Source: Branchipolynoe longqiensis (lineage: Eukaryota; Annelida; Polychaeta; Phyllodocida; Polynoidae). Taken from it: 64,000 nucleotides of DNA. Numbering within the stretch: the stretch's first letter is position 1; each line of letters opens with the position of its first letter. The DNA lies in the NCBI GenBank assembly GCA_030323885.1, contig CM059186.1:20622998-20686997 (forward strand), in the 5' to 3' direction. The position numbers and the translations under genes are program-made. Shown here one piece after another: positions 44,276-55,059 of this stretch. Below the pieces are notes generated by a model. It searched no databases, was not told the origin of the DNA, and saw only the letters and a list, made by a program, of their open reading frames with translations.

Positions 44276-44810
44276 TTACACAATTCCCCATATACATGCT
44301 TAGCAGTGGGTTTTGTTGGTTTGGTAAAGAGCCAAAACACACATGCAGACACATTGGACCATCCCATCTAGTGCAATAATATACCATTGTCATGTTATGG
44401 TGCAGTCACACTACGACGCTTCTCCCGGCGACCCGTCAGCGTTGAAAATAAAATCTTGCGCGTCGAGAAACGTCCAACTTTTCGGCGGTTTGGGGAAAAA
44501 GTTTGGCGTCAGCGCGGCGCGTTATTCGCGCGTGGCAAACAGGTGTCGACGCGTTGGGGGAAAAAAAAGAAAAAAGTTTGGCGTGACGTGCTCATATTAT
44601 CTTAGATGTTGGTAGGATGTAAACCAAGAAAGCAACGATTTGGCGCAATGTGTGGAGACGACCCGCCCATGCGCGCGCCGTCTGCCTAGCATTCCCATAA
44701 CATTATTCCGGCGCGTCCAACGGAGCTCGACGACCGCCTAACGTCCTCCTAACGTCCTTACCCATATATTTGCGCGCGCTGCCGGTCGTTGTTTTTTTTT
44801 GACACGCTTA

Positions 44811-46384
44811 TGGGGCTGTCACACTACGACGCTTCTCGCCGGCGACCGGTGAACGTGTGTTGATTTTGGGCGATAAAAGTGAAACATCGGGACGCGCTGA
44901 TGGCGCGCTATGCGCGCGTCAGTACACGTCGGTACACTATCTTTGACGTTGACGGTCGGCGGAGAAAGTCGGCACGCGTTATTGTTCGCTGAGTGTTTTC
45001 AACATGTCAAAAACAACCCAACGACTGCCAGCGCACGCAAATATATGGGTAAGGACGTTAGGCGCGCGTCGCGCTGCGTTGGACGCGCCGGAATAACGTT
45101 ATGGGAACGCTAGGAAGACGGCACGCGCGCGGGAGGGTCGTTGCTCACACGTTGCTGTGTGTGTGTCTCTGGGTGTGTCTGTGTGTGTCTCTGTGTGTGT
45201 CTCTGTATGTGTCTCTGTCTGTGTCTCTGTGTCTGCCTCTGTATGTGTCTCTGTGTCTCTGTGTATGTCTCTGTATGTGTCTCTGTGTGTGTCTCTGTGT
45301 GTGTCTCTGTCTGTGTCTCTGTGTCTGTCTCTGTATCTGTCTCTGTGTATGTCTCTGTATGTGTCTCTGTCTGTGTCTCTGTGTCTGTCTCTGTATGTGT
45401 CTCTGTGTCTCTGTGTATGTCTCTGTCTGTGTCTCTGTCTGTGTCTCTGTGTCTCTGTATGTGTCTCTGTCTGTGTCTCTGTGTATGTCTCTGTATGTGT
45501 CTCTGTTTGTGTCTCTGTGTCTGTCTCTGTATGTGTATCTGTGTCTCTGTGTATGTCTCTGTGTGTGTCTCTGTCTGTGTCTCTGTGTGTGTCTCTGTCT
45601 GTGTCTATGTGTCTGTCTCTGTATGTGTCTCTGTGTATGTCTCTGTATGTGTCTCTGTCTGTGTCGATGTATGTGTCTCTGTGTGTGTCTCTGGGTATGT
45701 GTGTGTGTCTCTGTGTCTCTGTGTGTCTGAGTCTGTGTGTGTGTCTCTGTGTCTGTGTGTGTGTCTCTGTGTCTCTGTGTGTCTGAGTCTGTGTGTGTGT
45801 CTCTGTGTCTCGGTGTGTGTCTCTGTGTGTCTGAGTCTCTGTGTGTGTCTCTGTGTATCGGTGTGTGTCTCTGTGTCTCTGTGTATCTGTGTGTGTCTAT
45901 GTGTGTCTATGTCTCTGTGTCTCAGAGAGAGAGAGAGAGAGAAACAGAGACAGAGACACAGACACAGACACATACAGAGACACATAGAGAGACACAAACA
46001 GAGACACACACAGAGACACACACAGAGACACACACAGAGACACAGACAGAGACACAGACAGAGACACAGACAGAGACAGACACAGAGACACAGACAGAGA
46101 CACATACACAGAGACACATACACAGAGACACATACAGAGACACACACAGAGACACACACAGAGACACAGACAGAGACACAGACAGAGACACACACAGAGA
46201 CACAGACAGAGACACAGACACAGCGCGCCGATATACGTTACCACAACGTTGGCCGCGCGCAACCAACACGCTGTGGGAACGTCCAATTTCCCCATATTTT
46301 AATCTTTAACGTTTCTCGACGCGCAAGATAGTACTTTCAACGCTGACGGGTCGCCGGGAGAAACGTCATAGTGTGACAGCCCCA
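44811..46384. mobile_element. MITE family M2, inner copy, 1574 bp (TTA duplication)
   Basis: TGGGGCTGTCACACTACGAC to GTCATAGTGTGACAGCCCCA. TTA at 44808-44810 and 46385-46387, a clean duplication. Ends match the outer copy, so a family member inserted into its own kind. About two thirds is the microsatellite palindrome at 45145-46222. Confidence 0.9.
45145..46222. repeat. Microsatellite palindrome (tctctgtgtg)n / (cacacagaga)n
   Basis: About 775 bp of tctctgtgtgtg-type units turn at about 45925 into about 300 bp of the complement, so the two halves can pair. Frames up to 396 codons (SVCVSVCV then ETHTETHT) are artefacts. Confidence 0.92.
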
Positions 46385-46666
46385 TTAAAACCTTGGGCGA
46401 CCGGCAACGCGCGCCGGCGTTCTGCGCCGACCATCAACGTCAAAGATAGTGTACCGACGTGTACCGACGCGCGCATAACGCGCCCCCAGCGTGTGTCGCC
46501 GTTTCCCTAATTATCGCCCAAAATCACCACACGTTGACGGGTCGCCGGCGAGAAGCATCGTAGTGTGACTGCACCATAAATTAGGTTATGTAGAGCGAAT
46601 GAACTTTAAACATTCTTAAGGGGAGAAACCCCAATGAAAGGATGAATGAGTATAGTAGTACAGTAC

Positions 46667-46985
46667 AACCCCTTTAAACGAAGCTCGGTTAAACCAACGA
46701 TCGGTTAATCCAAACTTGTTTCGGCGACCTGGCAAAATACTACCATTTAATATATAAAAAAGTCTCAGATGACCTTAAAACCACAGTTTGGTTTAACTGT
46801 ACCGGAAGTGACCTGGGGCCGACAATTCTGTTTGGATTAACCGATACTTTGGATTAACCGACTTTGGTTTAACCAACTTTTTTATATGATAAATAGTAGT
46901 ATTTTGCCAGCCCGCCGAAAAAAGTTTGGATTAAACGATCGTTTGGTTTAACTGAGCTTCATTTAACGGGGCTGTACTGTACTAC
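46667..46985. mobile_element. pogo/Tc1-mariner-like MITE, about 320 bp
   Basis: Ends TACAGTACAACCCCTTTAAA and AACGGGGCTGTACTGTA inverted. Internal repeats of ggttaaaccaacg/ggattaaccga. TA at both edges. No transposase. Confidence 0.75.
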
Positions 46986-47094
46986 TATGCTCATTCATCC
47001 TTTCATTGGGGTTTCTCCCCTTAAGAATGTTTAAAGTTCATTCGCTCTACATGACCTAATTAACATGACAATGGTATATTATTGCACTAGATGG

Positions 47095-47432
47095 AATGGT
47101 CCAATGAGTTGAGCGTTCGTCTCCTGCTTTGGTAGATCTTGGGATTCGAACCCATGGGTTGCAAACCATGGTCAAGTCAAACCAATTACATCAAAATTGA
47201 CAGTCATCACTTCCTAGCTTGGCGCTCGGCATTATTAGGATAGGGCAAGGACTAGTTGGCTCAGTGTCAGGATAATGTGACTGAGTGGGATATCAGGTTG
47301 TGGTGCTGGTGGCCTGAGGTCCCAGTGGGGCAGCACTATAAAGTCACATGAATGGACACTTTCACAAGTCGGTACCAGTCCTGATATGACCCAACATGTT
47401 GTTAGGATGTAAAACTAAAACAACCAACCAAT
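47095..47432 (+). mobile_element. SINE family A copy
   Basis: gaatggtccaatgagttgag head, body with gataatgtgactgagtggga, and a tail gatgtaaaactaaaacaacc. Confidence 0.88.
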
Positions 47433-47514
47433 TATTATTGCACTTGGCTTCAACTAGCATTGTGCCTGAGCAAGTTATTTCGGATCCTTGCATTCCCAAA
47501 GTTATAGGCGAGCG

Positions 47515-47832
47515 GGACTTAGCTCGGGCAGTAGAGTGTCCACCTCTGAAGATGTAGGTCATCCGATCGATCCTGCTCAGTGGACACATTAGCAGTTTTT
47601 GCTATTTCCCTTTCCAACCAGTGGTCCACAACTGGTTCATCAAAGTCTGTGGTATGTGCTGTCCTGTCTGTGGGAAAGTGCATATAAAAGACCCCTTACT
47701 GCTTATCGGAAAGAGTAGCACATGTGGTGGCAGTGGGTTTCCTCCAAAGAAATATGTTAGAATGACCGTATGTTTGACTTCCATTAGTGGATGATAAAAA
47801 TCAATGCGCTTTGGAGGCATCATTAAATAAGA
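47515..47832 (+). mobile_element. SINE family B copy
   Basis: gcgggacttagctcgggcag head, catccgatcgatcctgctc, ggtatgtgctgtcctgtctg body, 3' end gaggcatcattaaataagac. Confidence 0.88.
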
Positions 47833-47952
47833 CAAATTTTCCTTTTCCCAAATGTTATCAAAGTTAGTTGTCATGTACGTACATAGGTATCTAGCTGGTC
47901 GCGGCAGGGGTGACTCCCACCCAACTGGAACCAGCGGCAGGCGGAGCTGTCC

Positions 47953-48785
47953 TAGGATTTTGGTTCTTGGAGTTTTATGTCGTGGCAACGTCTAAGGTAA
48001 TATCAGGATGGGTACCGGCTAGTGACAGTGTGCGCTCGTAGTGACTTTATAGATCTGACCTAGATTGTTGGTTCTTGGAGTTTTATGTCGAGGCAACATC
48101 TAAGGTAATATCCGGATGGGTACCGGCTAGTGACAGTGTGCGCTCGTGGTGACTTTATAGAGCTGACTTAGGTTGTTAGTTCTTGGAGTTTTATGTTGTG
48201 GCAACATCTAATGGCCGGTACACACCTACCGTTTGTGCGCGCACACCTCCCGTTTATGATCAAAAACTGCCCGTTTCGCGCACAAAAATCGCTAGGTGTG
48301 CGCCCCCCGCGCACACCTAGCGATTGCGATTCGCGCATAAAACTAAGATTTTAGTGCTAAAAGCGGCCGTTTACGATTGCGATTCGCGATTCGAAAAACG
48401 AATCGGTCCGTTTTCAGTTTTAAGCGGGTCGGGTCGAGTCGCGAGTTTCAGTGCGCGAATCGTAAACGGTAGGTGTGTACCGGCCATAAGGTAATATCAG
48501 GATGGGTACCGGCTAGTGACAGTGTGCAATCATTGTGAATTTATAGGGCTGTCCTACTGGGAAATGAGGCTGCTGGCACCATGTCCCGATATCCCACTCA
48601 GTCACATTATCCTGACACTGAGCTAACCAGTCCTTGCCCTATCCTAATAATGCCGAGCACCAGGATAGGAAGTGACAAATATCAATGTTGTAAGTCATTG
48701 GTTTGACTTAACAGGGAATCGAACTCCCGATCTTCCGCACGGGAAGCCTGAGCTCTACCGATTCTGCCACCACGTCTGGTCTAGA
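47953..48785 (-). mobile_element. SINE family A, three 3' repeats then a full body, with a MITE inside
   Basis: The 3' segment ttggagttttatgtcg-ggcaac to gactttatag occurs at 47965, 48070 and 48180, about 110 bp apart. The last copy continues to a tRNA-like head at 48700-48780. The third copy is split by the MITE at 48212-48486. Confidence 0.82.
48212..48486. mobile_element. PIF/Harbinger-like MITE, 275 bp (TAA duplication)
   Basis: TGGCCGGTACACACCTACCG and its exact inverse at the right. TAA at 48209-48211 and 48487-48489. The uninterrupted site caacatctaaggtaatatc is in the tandem copies just upstream. It has a palindromic interior (cgattgcgattcgcg) and no coding capacity. Confidence 0.92.
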
Positions 48786-49005
48786 GAATAGGTAGTTTCA
48801 AGCTAGATATATTAAGGCGAATCATATTTGATCCTAATACAATGCCGTCACGAAAACAGCAGGTTCACATTAAATCAGGATTCAGAGCTTTGACTTAAGC
48901 AATTCTGGGTCCAAACAATTATATAAATGTGTTGTTATATCCGAATTCACGTTAAATCATGGTGCGTAATAATAGGGCTTCACTGTAAATAAATCAAGTT
49001 GTTTT
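48786..49005. other. Short unique sequence
   Basis: No feature recognised. Confidence 0.3.
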
Positions 49006-49011
49006 GGTCAT

Positions 49012-49190
49012 GGTTGGTTGGTTGATTGGTTGTTGGAGTTTTACATCCTGGCAACATCCAAGGTCATATCAGGAAGGGTACCGACTTGTGACTGCGCACT
49101 CATGGCAACTTTATAGTGCTGCGCCTCTGGGAAATCAGGCCGCTGGCACCATGAATCGACATCCCACTCAGTCACCTTATTGTAAATAAA
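49012..49190 (-). mobile_element. SINE family A, 3' half
   Basis: gattggttgttggagtttta through gacatcccactcagtcacc. It is truncated before the head. Confidence 0.8.
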
Positions 49191-49254
49191 AATAAAGTTG
49201 TTTTGGTCATGTTACAGTCCCTTTTAAAACAATGACGTAGGCAACTTTAGCACA

Positions 49255-50500
49255 CGCACACATCCACACCCGCACACCCACTCACCCACACACCCACACA
49301 CCCAAACACCCACACACCCACGCACCTATGCACCCACACACCTACACACCCACACACCAACACAACCACACACCCACATACCCACACACCAACACCCCCC
49401 CGTCCTGATATGACCTTAGATGTTGCTAGGACGTAAAACAACAACAAACAAACAACAAACCAACACCCATGCACTCACGCGCCTATGCACCCACGCACCC
49501 ACACACTCACATACCCACACACCCACACACTCACATACCCACACACCCACAAACCAACACACAGATCCACATCCACACACCCACACACCAACACACCCAC
49601 ACACCCACATACCCACACACAGACAAACCAACACGCACACATCCACACCGACACACCGACACACCGACACACCGACACACCGACACACCCACACACCCAC
49701 ACACCCACACACCCACACACCCACACACCCACACACCCACACACCCACACACCCACACACCCACACACCAGCACAACAACACACCCACACACCCACGCAC
49801 CCACGCACCTACGCACCTACGCACCTACGCACCTACGCACCCACACCCCCACATACCCACACCCCCCCATACCCACACACCTACACACACATACCCACAA
49901 CCCAACACACACATATCCACACAACACACCCAACACCCCACACACACACAACACACACCCACGCACCCACACACACCCACCCAAACCCACATACCCACAT
50001 ACCCACATACCCACACACCCACAAACCAACCCACACACACATCCACACACACCCACATACCCACCCACCCACACATCCACACATCCACAACATCCACATA
50101 CCTACCAAAACCCACACCACACTCACACACCACACACACCTACACACACTCACACCCCCACACCCCAAACACAAACATAAACAGCCACCCCCCCACACAC
50201 ACTCACCCACCCACACTCACACCCACACACCCACACACCCACGCACCCACGCATCCACACACCCACACCCACACATCCACACACCCACAAACCCACACAT
50301 CCACACACCCACACCGACATACCCACACACACACCCACACACACTCACACCTACACACACCCAACCACACACATAAACACCCGCACCACACCCAGAACAC
50401 CCATACACACACCCACTCACCAACACACCCACCCACTCACCCACACACCCACACACACCCACCGCCACCCACACACGCACACACATACACACAAAGCAGC
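49255..50500 (+). repeat. (cacaccca)n minisatellite, about 1.2 kb
   Basis: cacacccacacacccac units throughout, interrupted at 49390-49455 by a family-A SINE tail (ccgtcctgatatgacctta to aacaacaaacaaacaac). Frames of 318-352 codons are HTHTPTHPHT artefacts. Confidence 0.92.
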
Positions 50501-50504
50501 CCAG

Positions 50505-50875
50505 ACATCGGCTTCCTGGGCGGCTGATGGTGGGTCCGTTTAATGTCAATCACTCATCGATAGGTCGCGGCGCGATTTCTTTGGTCCAAGTCTGCAGTCT
50601 GAGGTAGAGTGAAACCACAGCGCTGGTTATTTTTGCTATGCTTGGTCTTGTTGACACCGCAGCTTTCCGCGGCCGATGCATACAGTCGTCTGCCAATGGG
50701 AACCTTGGCCATATTGACGGACCAACTTGGCCCCGTCACATCAACGAATCACTGACCTACTCTTTTTGTTAGATTCTTTTGTTTGTTTGGTTTGCAACAT
50801 TTGTTGATTAAGCAGGGACAAAATTTCAACTGTGGACAATTGGTCTTCCTCATTCCACTGCTGATTTCCCAGTGA
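50505..50875. other. Unique sequence
   Basis: No gene or known repeat. Confidence 0.3.
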
Positions 50876-50877
50876 TG

Positions 50878-50925
50878 CCAAGTGCCAGGCTAGGTAGCGA
50901 CAAGTATAGATTTGTCAAGTCATTG
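50878..50925 (-). mobile_element. SINE family A piece, split by a solo LTR
   Basis: tgccaagtgccaggctaggt and caagtcattg resume after the LTR as attggtttgacg at 51499. Confidence 0.7.
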
Positions 50926-51498
50926 TGTAAAGTCGTCGTCTGGCAGCTGTAGTTGTGTAGGGAGGCTAATAGGAAATCAATATAGGCAAGGAGAGAAAGG
51001 AAGAGCACAAAGCGTGAAAGTAGAGTGAGAGCTTGTACCCTCAGGTTTATTATTATATAGTGGTACATGGATCTGATATGGCATACCACCTGACCACTAT
51101 CTCCAATCAGCAACAAGCATTTCTAGTTCCACCAATGAACAGCAAGCATTCTTGGGTCACCATGACTACTGTGATCTACCCACCACCACCATGCCTTGTG
51201 GCTGCTTGGCCTGCACCTGCCCTGTTGTGTGTGTGTGTGTGGTGATCCGTGACTAACAGTTGGGGGGAGGGGGTAGTGAGTATAGCTCTTGAGCTCCTTC
51301 CGCACTAACAGTAGTGCCCCTCTCACACTATCTATTTAATACACAATGACTATTGACTACAAGTAAAGAGTCACCAGCAACTACATAAATACATTCATGC
51401 ACCTGGCCACATACATGATTTACATTAATAGACCATTTGTACTCCTTTATAGACCATTTCACATTCCCCATCAATGCGTTTTATCAGAATATTTTACA
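50926..51498 (+). mobile_element. Solo LTR, 573 bp, 4-bp ATTG duplication
   Basis: TGTAAAGTCGTCGTCTGGCA to AGAATATTTTACA. ATTG on both sides (50922-50925 and 51499-51502). The insertion is into a SINE whose intact form reads gtcattggtttgac. Paralogous to 11158-11731. Superfamily (Gypsy or BEL) is not determinable without internal sequence. Confidence 0.9.
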
Positions 51499-51694
51499 AT
51501 TGGTTTGACGTGGGTGGGTGATTTTTTTGATTTACGACTTACAACACAGGAAGTGAGTGTTCAACTCTGTTGGCCCTCTTTCAACCAGATTCATAGATGA
51601 TGGCCATAGCAGTGTTAGGTTGATCATTATAAGACACCATACTTTAGTTTGAAATAGGTTTAATTCTAAATGATTAAATTAAGAGACAGTTGAT

Positions 51695-51912
51695 GTGTCC
51701 TAGCCAGCCGCTGGGCATTAATAGGATAGAGCAAGGACTGGTTAGTGTCAGGATAATGCGACTGAGTGGGATATTGGGTCATGTTTGCCAGCGGCCTGAT
51801 TTCCCAGTGGGGCAGCACTGTAAAGTCACCATTAGCGCACACTGTCACAAGTCGGTACCCATCCTGATATGACCTTAGATATTGCTAGGACGTAAAACAA
51901 CAACAAACAACC
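51695..51912 (+). mobile_element. SINE family A, 3' two-thirds
   Basis: ctagccagccgctgggcatt, body, gacgtaaaacaacaacaaac tail. Confidence 0.85.
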
Positions 51913-51957
51913 CGCACCACATTACTACTGAAGCAGGTAGCTTGGCAGTTCTGGAAC

Positions 51958-52090
51958 GAATTGTTTGTTGGGGTTTTACGCCTCAGAAGCAGGGCAGGTA
52001 CCGACTTGTGACAGCGCACTACTGACGACCTTATATCGCTGCCTCACTGAAGGGACCGTGCTGCTGGCACCGTGACAACGATATACCACC
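51958..52090 (-). mobile_element. SINE family A fragment
   Basis: tttgttggggttttacgcct, ggtaccgacttgtgacagcg, then degraded body. Confidence 0.6.
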
Positions 52091-52092
52091 AG

Positions 52093-52420
52093 GCATGGTG
52101 GCCGAATCGGTAGAGCGCAGGCCTCGCGTGTGGAAGATCGAGAGTTCGGTTCTCGGTCGAGTCAAACCAATGACTTATACAATTGATACTTGTCACTTCC
52201 TAGCCTGGAGTTCGGTATTGTTAGGATAGGGCAAGGACTGGTTATTTCAGTGTCATGATAATGTGACTGAGTGGGATATCGGGTCATGGTGCTGCGGCCT
52301 GATTTACCAGTGGGACAGCACTATAAATTCACCATTAGTGCGCACTGTCACAAGTTCGTACCCGTCCTGATATGACCTTAGATGTTGTCAGGACATAAAC
52401 ACTCCAATAAACAACCAATC
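52093..52420 (+). mobile_element. SINE family A copy
   Basis: catggtggccgaatcggtag head, gttctcggtcgagtcaaacc, full body, tail acataaacactccaataaac. Confidence 0.88.
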
Positions 52421-52594
52421 CCACCATCCCTACACTGTTCCTCATTTATAGTAATGCCAAGCGCCAGGTGAGTTGGGGTAGGTGCAGGTGCACCTGTCTC
52501 AGCGCCCCCTGTGGTCAACAGAGTCGTGCCAGACGCGGACAATTTTGTCATTTACTAAATGTGTTTGCATGCTTCATTCGATAACCTACGGTAT

Positions 52595-52680
52595 TGCTTT
52601 TGTATGGGATTGGGTATTAATCGGCCTGGAATCGAACCCACGACCTCTCGAATGTAAGGTTCGCGCTCTGTTGATGTGGT
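52595..52680 (-). repeat. tRNA-like sequence (SINE head)
   Basis: The minus strand reads ccacatcaacagagcgcgaa, then gtgggttcgattccaggcc, A/B boxes of tRNA type. The anticodon stem-loop does not fold correctly, so this is not a functional tRNA. Confidence 0.5.
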
Positions 52681-52694
52681 CATGCCGGCTGGTC

Positions 52695-53930
52695 CACATT
52701 GTGAGGAAGGGAGTGAGAGTGGAGAAGGGCAGGAAGGAAGGAGGCTGGGAAAATGGAGAGATGGAGAGATGGAGAAGAGAAAGGAAGAGAGGGCAATGGG
52801 TAGACGGGAAGAAGGGGTGGAGAGAAGGGGGAAGGGAAGAAAGGATGAAGGGAAGGGGAGAAGGGTAGAAAGGAGGACGGGAAGGGGAGAAGGGGAGAAG
52901 GTAAGTGGGAGAAGGGGAGAAGGTAAGTGGGTGGAGGGAAAGAAGGGTGGAAGGGAGGAAGGGAGGAAGGGAAGAACTGGGAAAAGGGAAGAAAGGGGAA
53001 AAGGGAAGCGGGAACAGGAAGAATTAGACAGAAAGAAGGGGATAGGAAACAGGAGAGATGGGAGAAGGGGAGAAGGGGAGAAGGGAGAGAGAGGGGAGAG
53101 GGAGAAGGGAGAAGGGGAGAAGGGGAGAAGGGGAGAAGGGAGAAGAGAGAAGGGGAGAAGGGGAGAAAGGGAGAGAGAGGGAGAGAAGGGGAGAAGGAAG
53201 AAGGGGAGAAGGGGAGAAAGGGAGAAGGGAGAAGGGGAGAAGGGAGAGAGATGGAGAGCAGGGGAGAAGTGGAGATGGAGAGGGGAGAAGGGGAGAGGGG
53301 AGAAGGGAGAGGGGGGAGAAGGGGAGAAAGGGGAGAAGGGAGAGGGAGAAGGGGAGAAGGGGAGAAGGGGAGAAGGGAGAAGAAGAAGGGGAGAAGGGAG
53401 AAGGGAGGAAGGGGAGAAGGAAAAAGGGGAGAAGGGAGAAGGGGAGAAGGGAAGAGGGAGAAGGGGAAGAAGGGAGAAGGGGAGAAGGGGAGAAGGGGAA
53501 AGGGGAGAAGGGGAGAAGGGGAGAAGGGGAGAAGGGGAGAAGGGGAGAAGGGGAGAGAAGGGAAAGGGGAGAAGGGAGAAGGGGAGAAGGGGAGAAGGGG
53601 AGAAGGGAGAAGGGGAGAAGTGAGAGGGGAGAAGGGGAGAAGGAGAAGGGGAGAAGGGGAGGAAGGGAAGAAGGGAGAAGGGGAGAGAAAGGGAGAAGGG
53701 GAGAAGGGGAGAAGGGGAGAAGGCAAAGGGAGAAGGTGAGAAGGTGAGAAGGCGAGAAGGCGAGAAGGCGAGAAGGCGAGGGCAAGAAGGAGAGAAGTGG
53801 AGAATGGGAGAAAGGGAGAAGGCTGAAGAGGAGAAGAAATGAAGAGAATAAACGGAAGAAAGGGAAGGAGGAAACACAAGGAGAACGGCCGACGGGGAGA
53901 AGGGGAGAAGGGCAGAAAGAGAGTAGAAAT
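52695..53930 (+). repeat. (gggagaag)n polypurine satellite, about 1.2 kb
   Basis: ggggagaagggagaag units on one strand almost without pyrimidine. Frames of 229-468 codons on both strands (GEKGRRGEG or SPSPLLPFS) are artefacts. It could form triplex (H-) DNA. Confidence 0.92.
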
Positions 53931-54039
53931 GGGGAGTGGTCCCCCTCCTCCCCCCGTCCACTCCTGGCCTGCTCGCACCCCGTAACTAGCGACAACCGTC
54001 AGGAGGAATGCAAACCGACTGCAATCCCTTTCCCCCCTG

Positions 54040-54395
54040 CATTAGAGCCGCTCACCGGAAGCTGGCGAGCAGCTCATTAATGACGACCACCTGGCGGTGG
54101 CGAGCGGAGGGGGAGCGGTGTTAATTGACGCCGGCAGGAGCCGCCAGGCGGGCGGGATGGATGCGAGATGTGACGTAACGCGCGCTGATGGCAGTAATTC
54201 CTCCGTTGTGACAAGGCTGCAAGGGAGCGCGCCCGGCGCCCGACGCCACTTCGCTCCGGCGCCCGGCGCCAATTCGCCCCGGCGCCCGGGCGGGATGCGT
54301 CACGCTGATTTATATACGGCGCGTCCCGCGCGGGGGCGCCACCGAGGGCATACATCAGCGGCGCGAGTGATTGGCGCGCAACGGGCGCTGGTTGG
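54040..54395. promoter_or_regulatory. CpG-rich island-like segment
   Basis: CpG-dense, non-tandem, with repeated ggcgcccggcgcc palindromes (54230-54290), a tgacgtaacg CRE-like site at 54170 and tttatatacggcgcg (TATA-like) at 54309. No transcript evidence. A promoter role is speculative. Confidence 0.3.
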
Positions 54396-54642
54396 GTAAG
54401 GTGGATGTTTTGGGCGGGATTGGGTTGTGGGTGGGTTAATGTTTGGGGTGTGGGTGGATGTTTGGGGAGTGGGTGGGTGGGTGGATGCTGAGGCGGGGCT
54501 GGGTGGGTGGATGTTTGGGGCTGGGTGGGTGGATGTTTAGGGATAGGGTGGGTGGGTGGATGTTTGGGTTTGGGGCTGGGTGGGTGGATGTTTGAGGCTG
54601 GGTGGGTGGATGTTTTGGGCTGGGTGGGTGGATGTTTTCACT
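54396..54642 (+). repeat. gggtgggtggatgtttggg minisatellite
   Basis: About ten units of 18-30 bp. The downstream flank switches sharply to unique sequence. Confidence 0.88.
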
Positions 54643-54649
54643 CTTAAGG

Positions 54650-54775
54650 GCGCATTCCATATACGCGTAATGCGTAATGCGTTATGCGTTACGCGTTATG
54701 CGTTATGCGAATGCCAGCATTCCATATACGCGTAATGCGTATTGCGTTATGCGTTATGCGTTATGCAGAGAAGTA
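54650..54775 (+). repeat. Two copies of a cattccatatacgcgtaatg repeat with atgcg(t/a) units
   Basis: Copies at 54654 and 54718, each followed by gcgttatgcgttatgcg. They are partly palindromic because taatgcg and cgcatta alternate. Confidence 0.75.
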
Positions 54776-54789
54776 TATAAAAAGTATAT

Positions 54790-54915
54790 AAAAAGTGAGT
54801 GGGACTCTGTGTCTGTGTCTCTATGTGTGTGTCTGTGTCTCCGTGTCATAGACACAGAGACACAACACAGAGACACACACACAGACACACACACACACAG
54901 ACACACACACACAGA
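54790..54915. repeat. gtgtct / agacac microsatellite hairpin
   Basis: gtgtctgtgtctctatgtgtg followed by its complement, turning near 54848. Confidence 0.8.
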
Positions 54916-55059
54916 ATGGGACGGTCCAAACATGGCTCAGTTTAGCTTGCTTGGAGGGATGTTAGGACCGTCCCAAATATGAAGACTGCTTCCTAACAGG
55001 TCCGCCGCATAAACCTATATGTTTGCACCGTCCCATTTTTCATATTTCTCATGAAGACC

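Larger units (their letters stand above)
44398..46576. mobile_element. MITE family M2, outer copy, interrupted by a second M2
   Basis: TGGTGCAGTCACACTACGAC at the left and CGTAGTGTGACTGCACCA at the right. TTA at 44395-44397 and TAA at 46577-46579. Own sequence is 44398-44810 and 46388-46576, about 600 bp without the insert. It interrupts the left arm of the foldback. The uninterrupted site is visible in the right arm near 47063. Confidence 0.82.
44352..47106. repeat. Large foldback (inverted repeat) hosting nested MITEs
   Basis: Left arm: 44352-44397 plus 46577-46666 once the inserted MITE is discounted. Right arm: 46985-47106, its inverse (tcattcgctctacatgacct; taacatgacaatggtatatt). The core 46667-46985 is itself an inverted-repeat MITE. 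Near the right end the arm runs into the head of the SINE at 47095. Confidence 0.8.

Noticed and set aside
45141..46331. 396-codon Cys/Val/Ser then Glu/Thr/His protein
   Set aside because: Microsatellite palindrome translated. The composition switches where the motif changes strand.
49420..50527. His/Thr/Pro-rich frames of 318-352 codons resembling a histidine-rich protein
   Set aside because: Translation of (cacaccca)n.
52555..53995. Ser/Pro/Leu/Phe-rich or Gly/Glu/Arg-rich frames of 270-468 codons
   Set aside because: Polypurine satellite translated in several frames on both strands.
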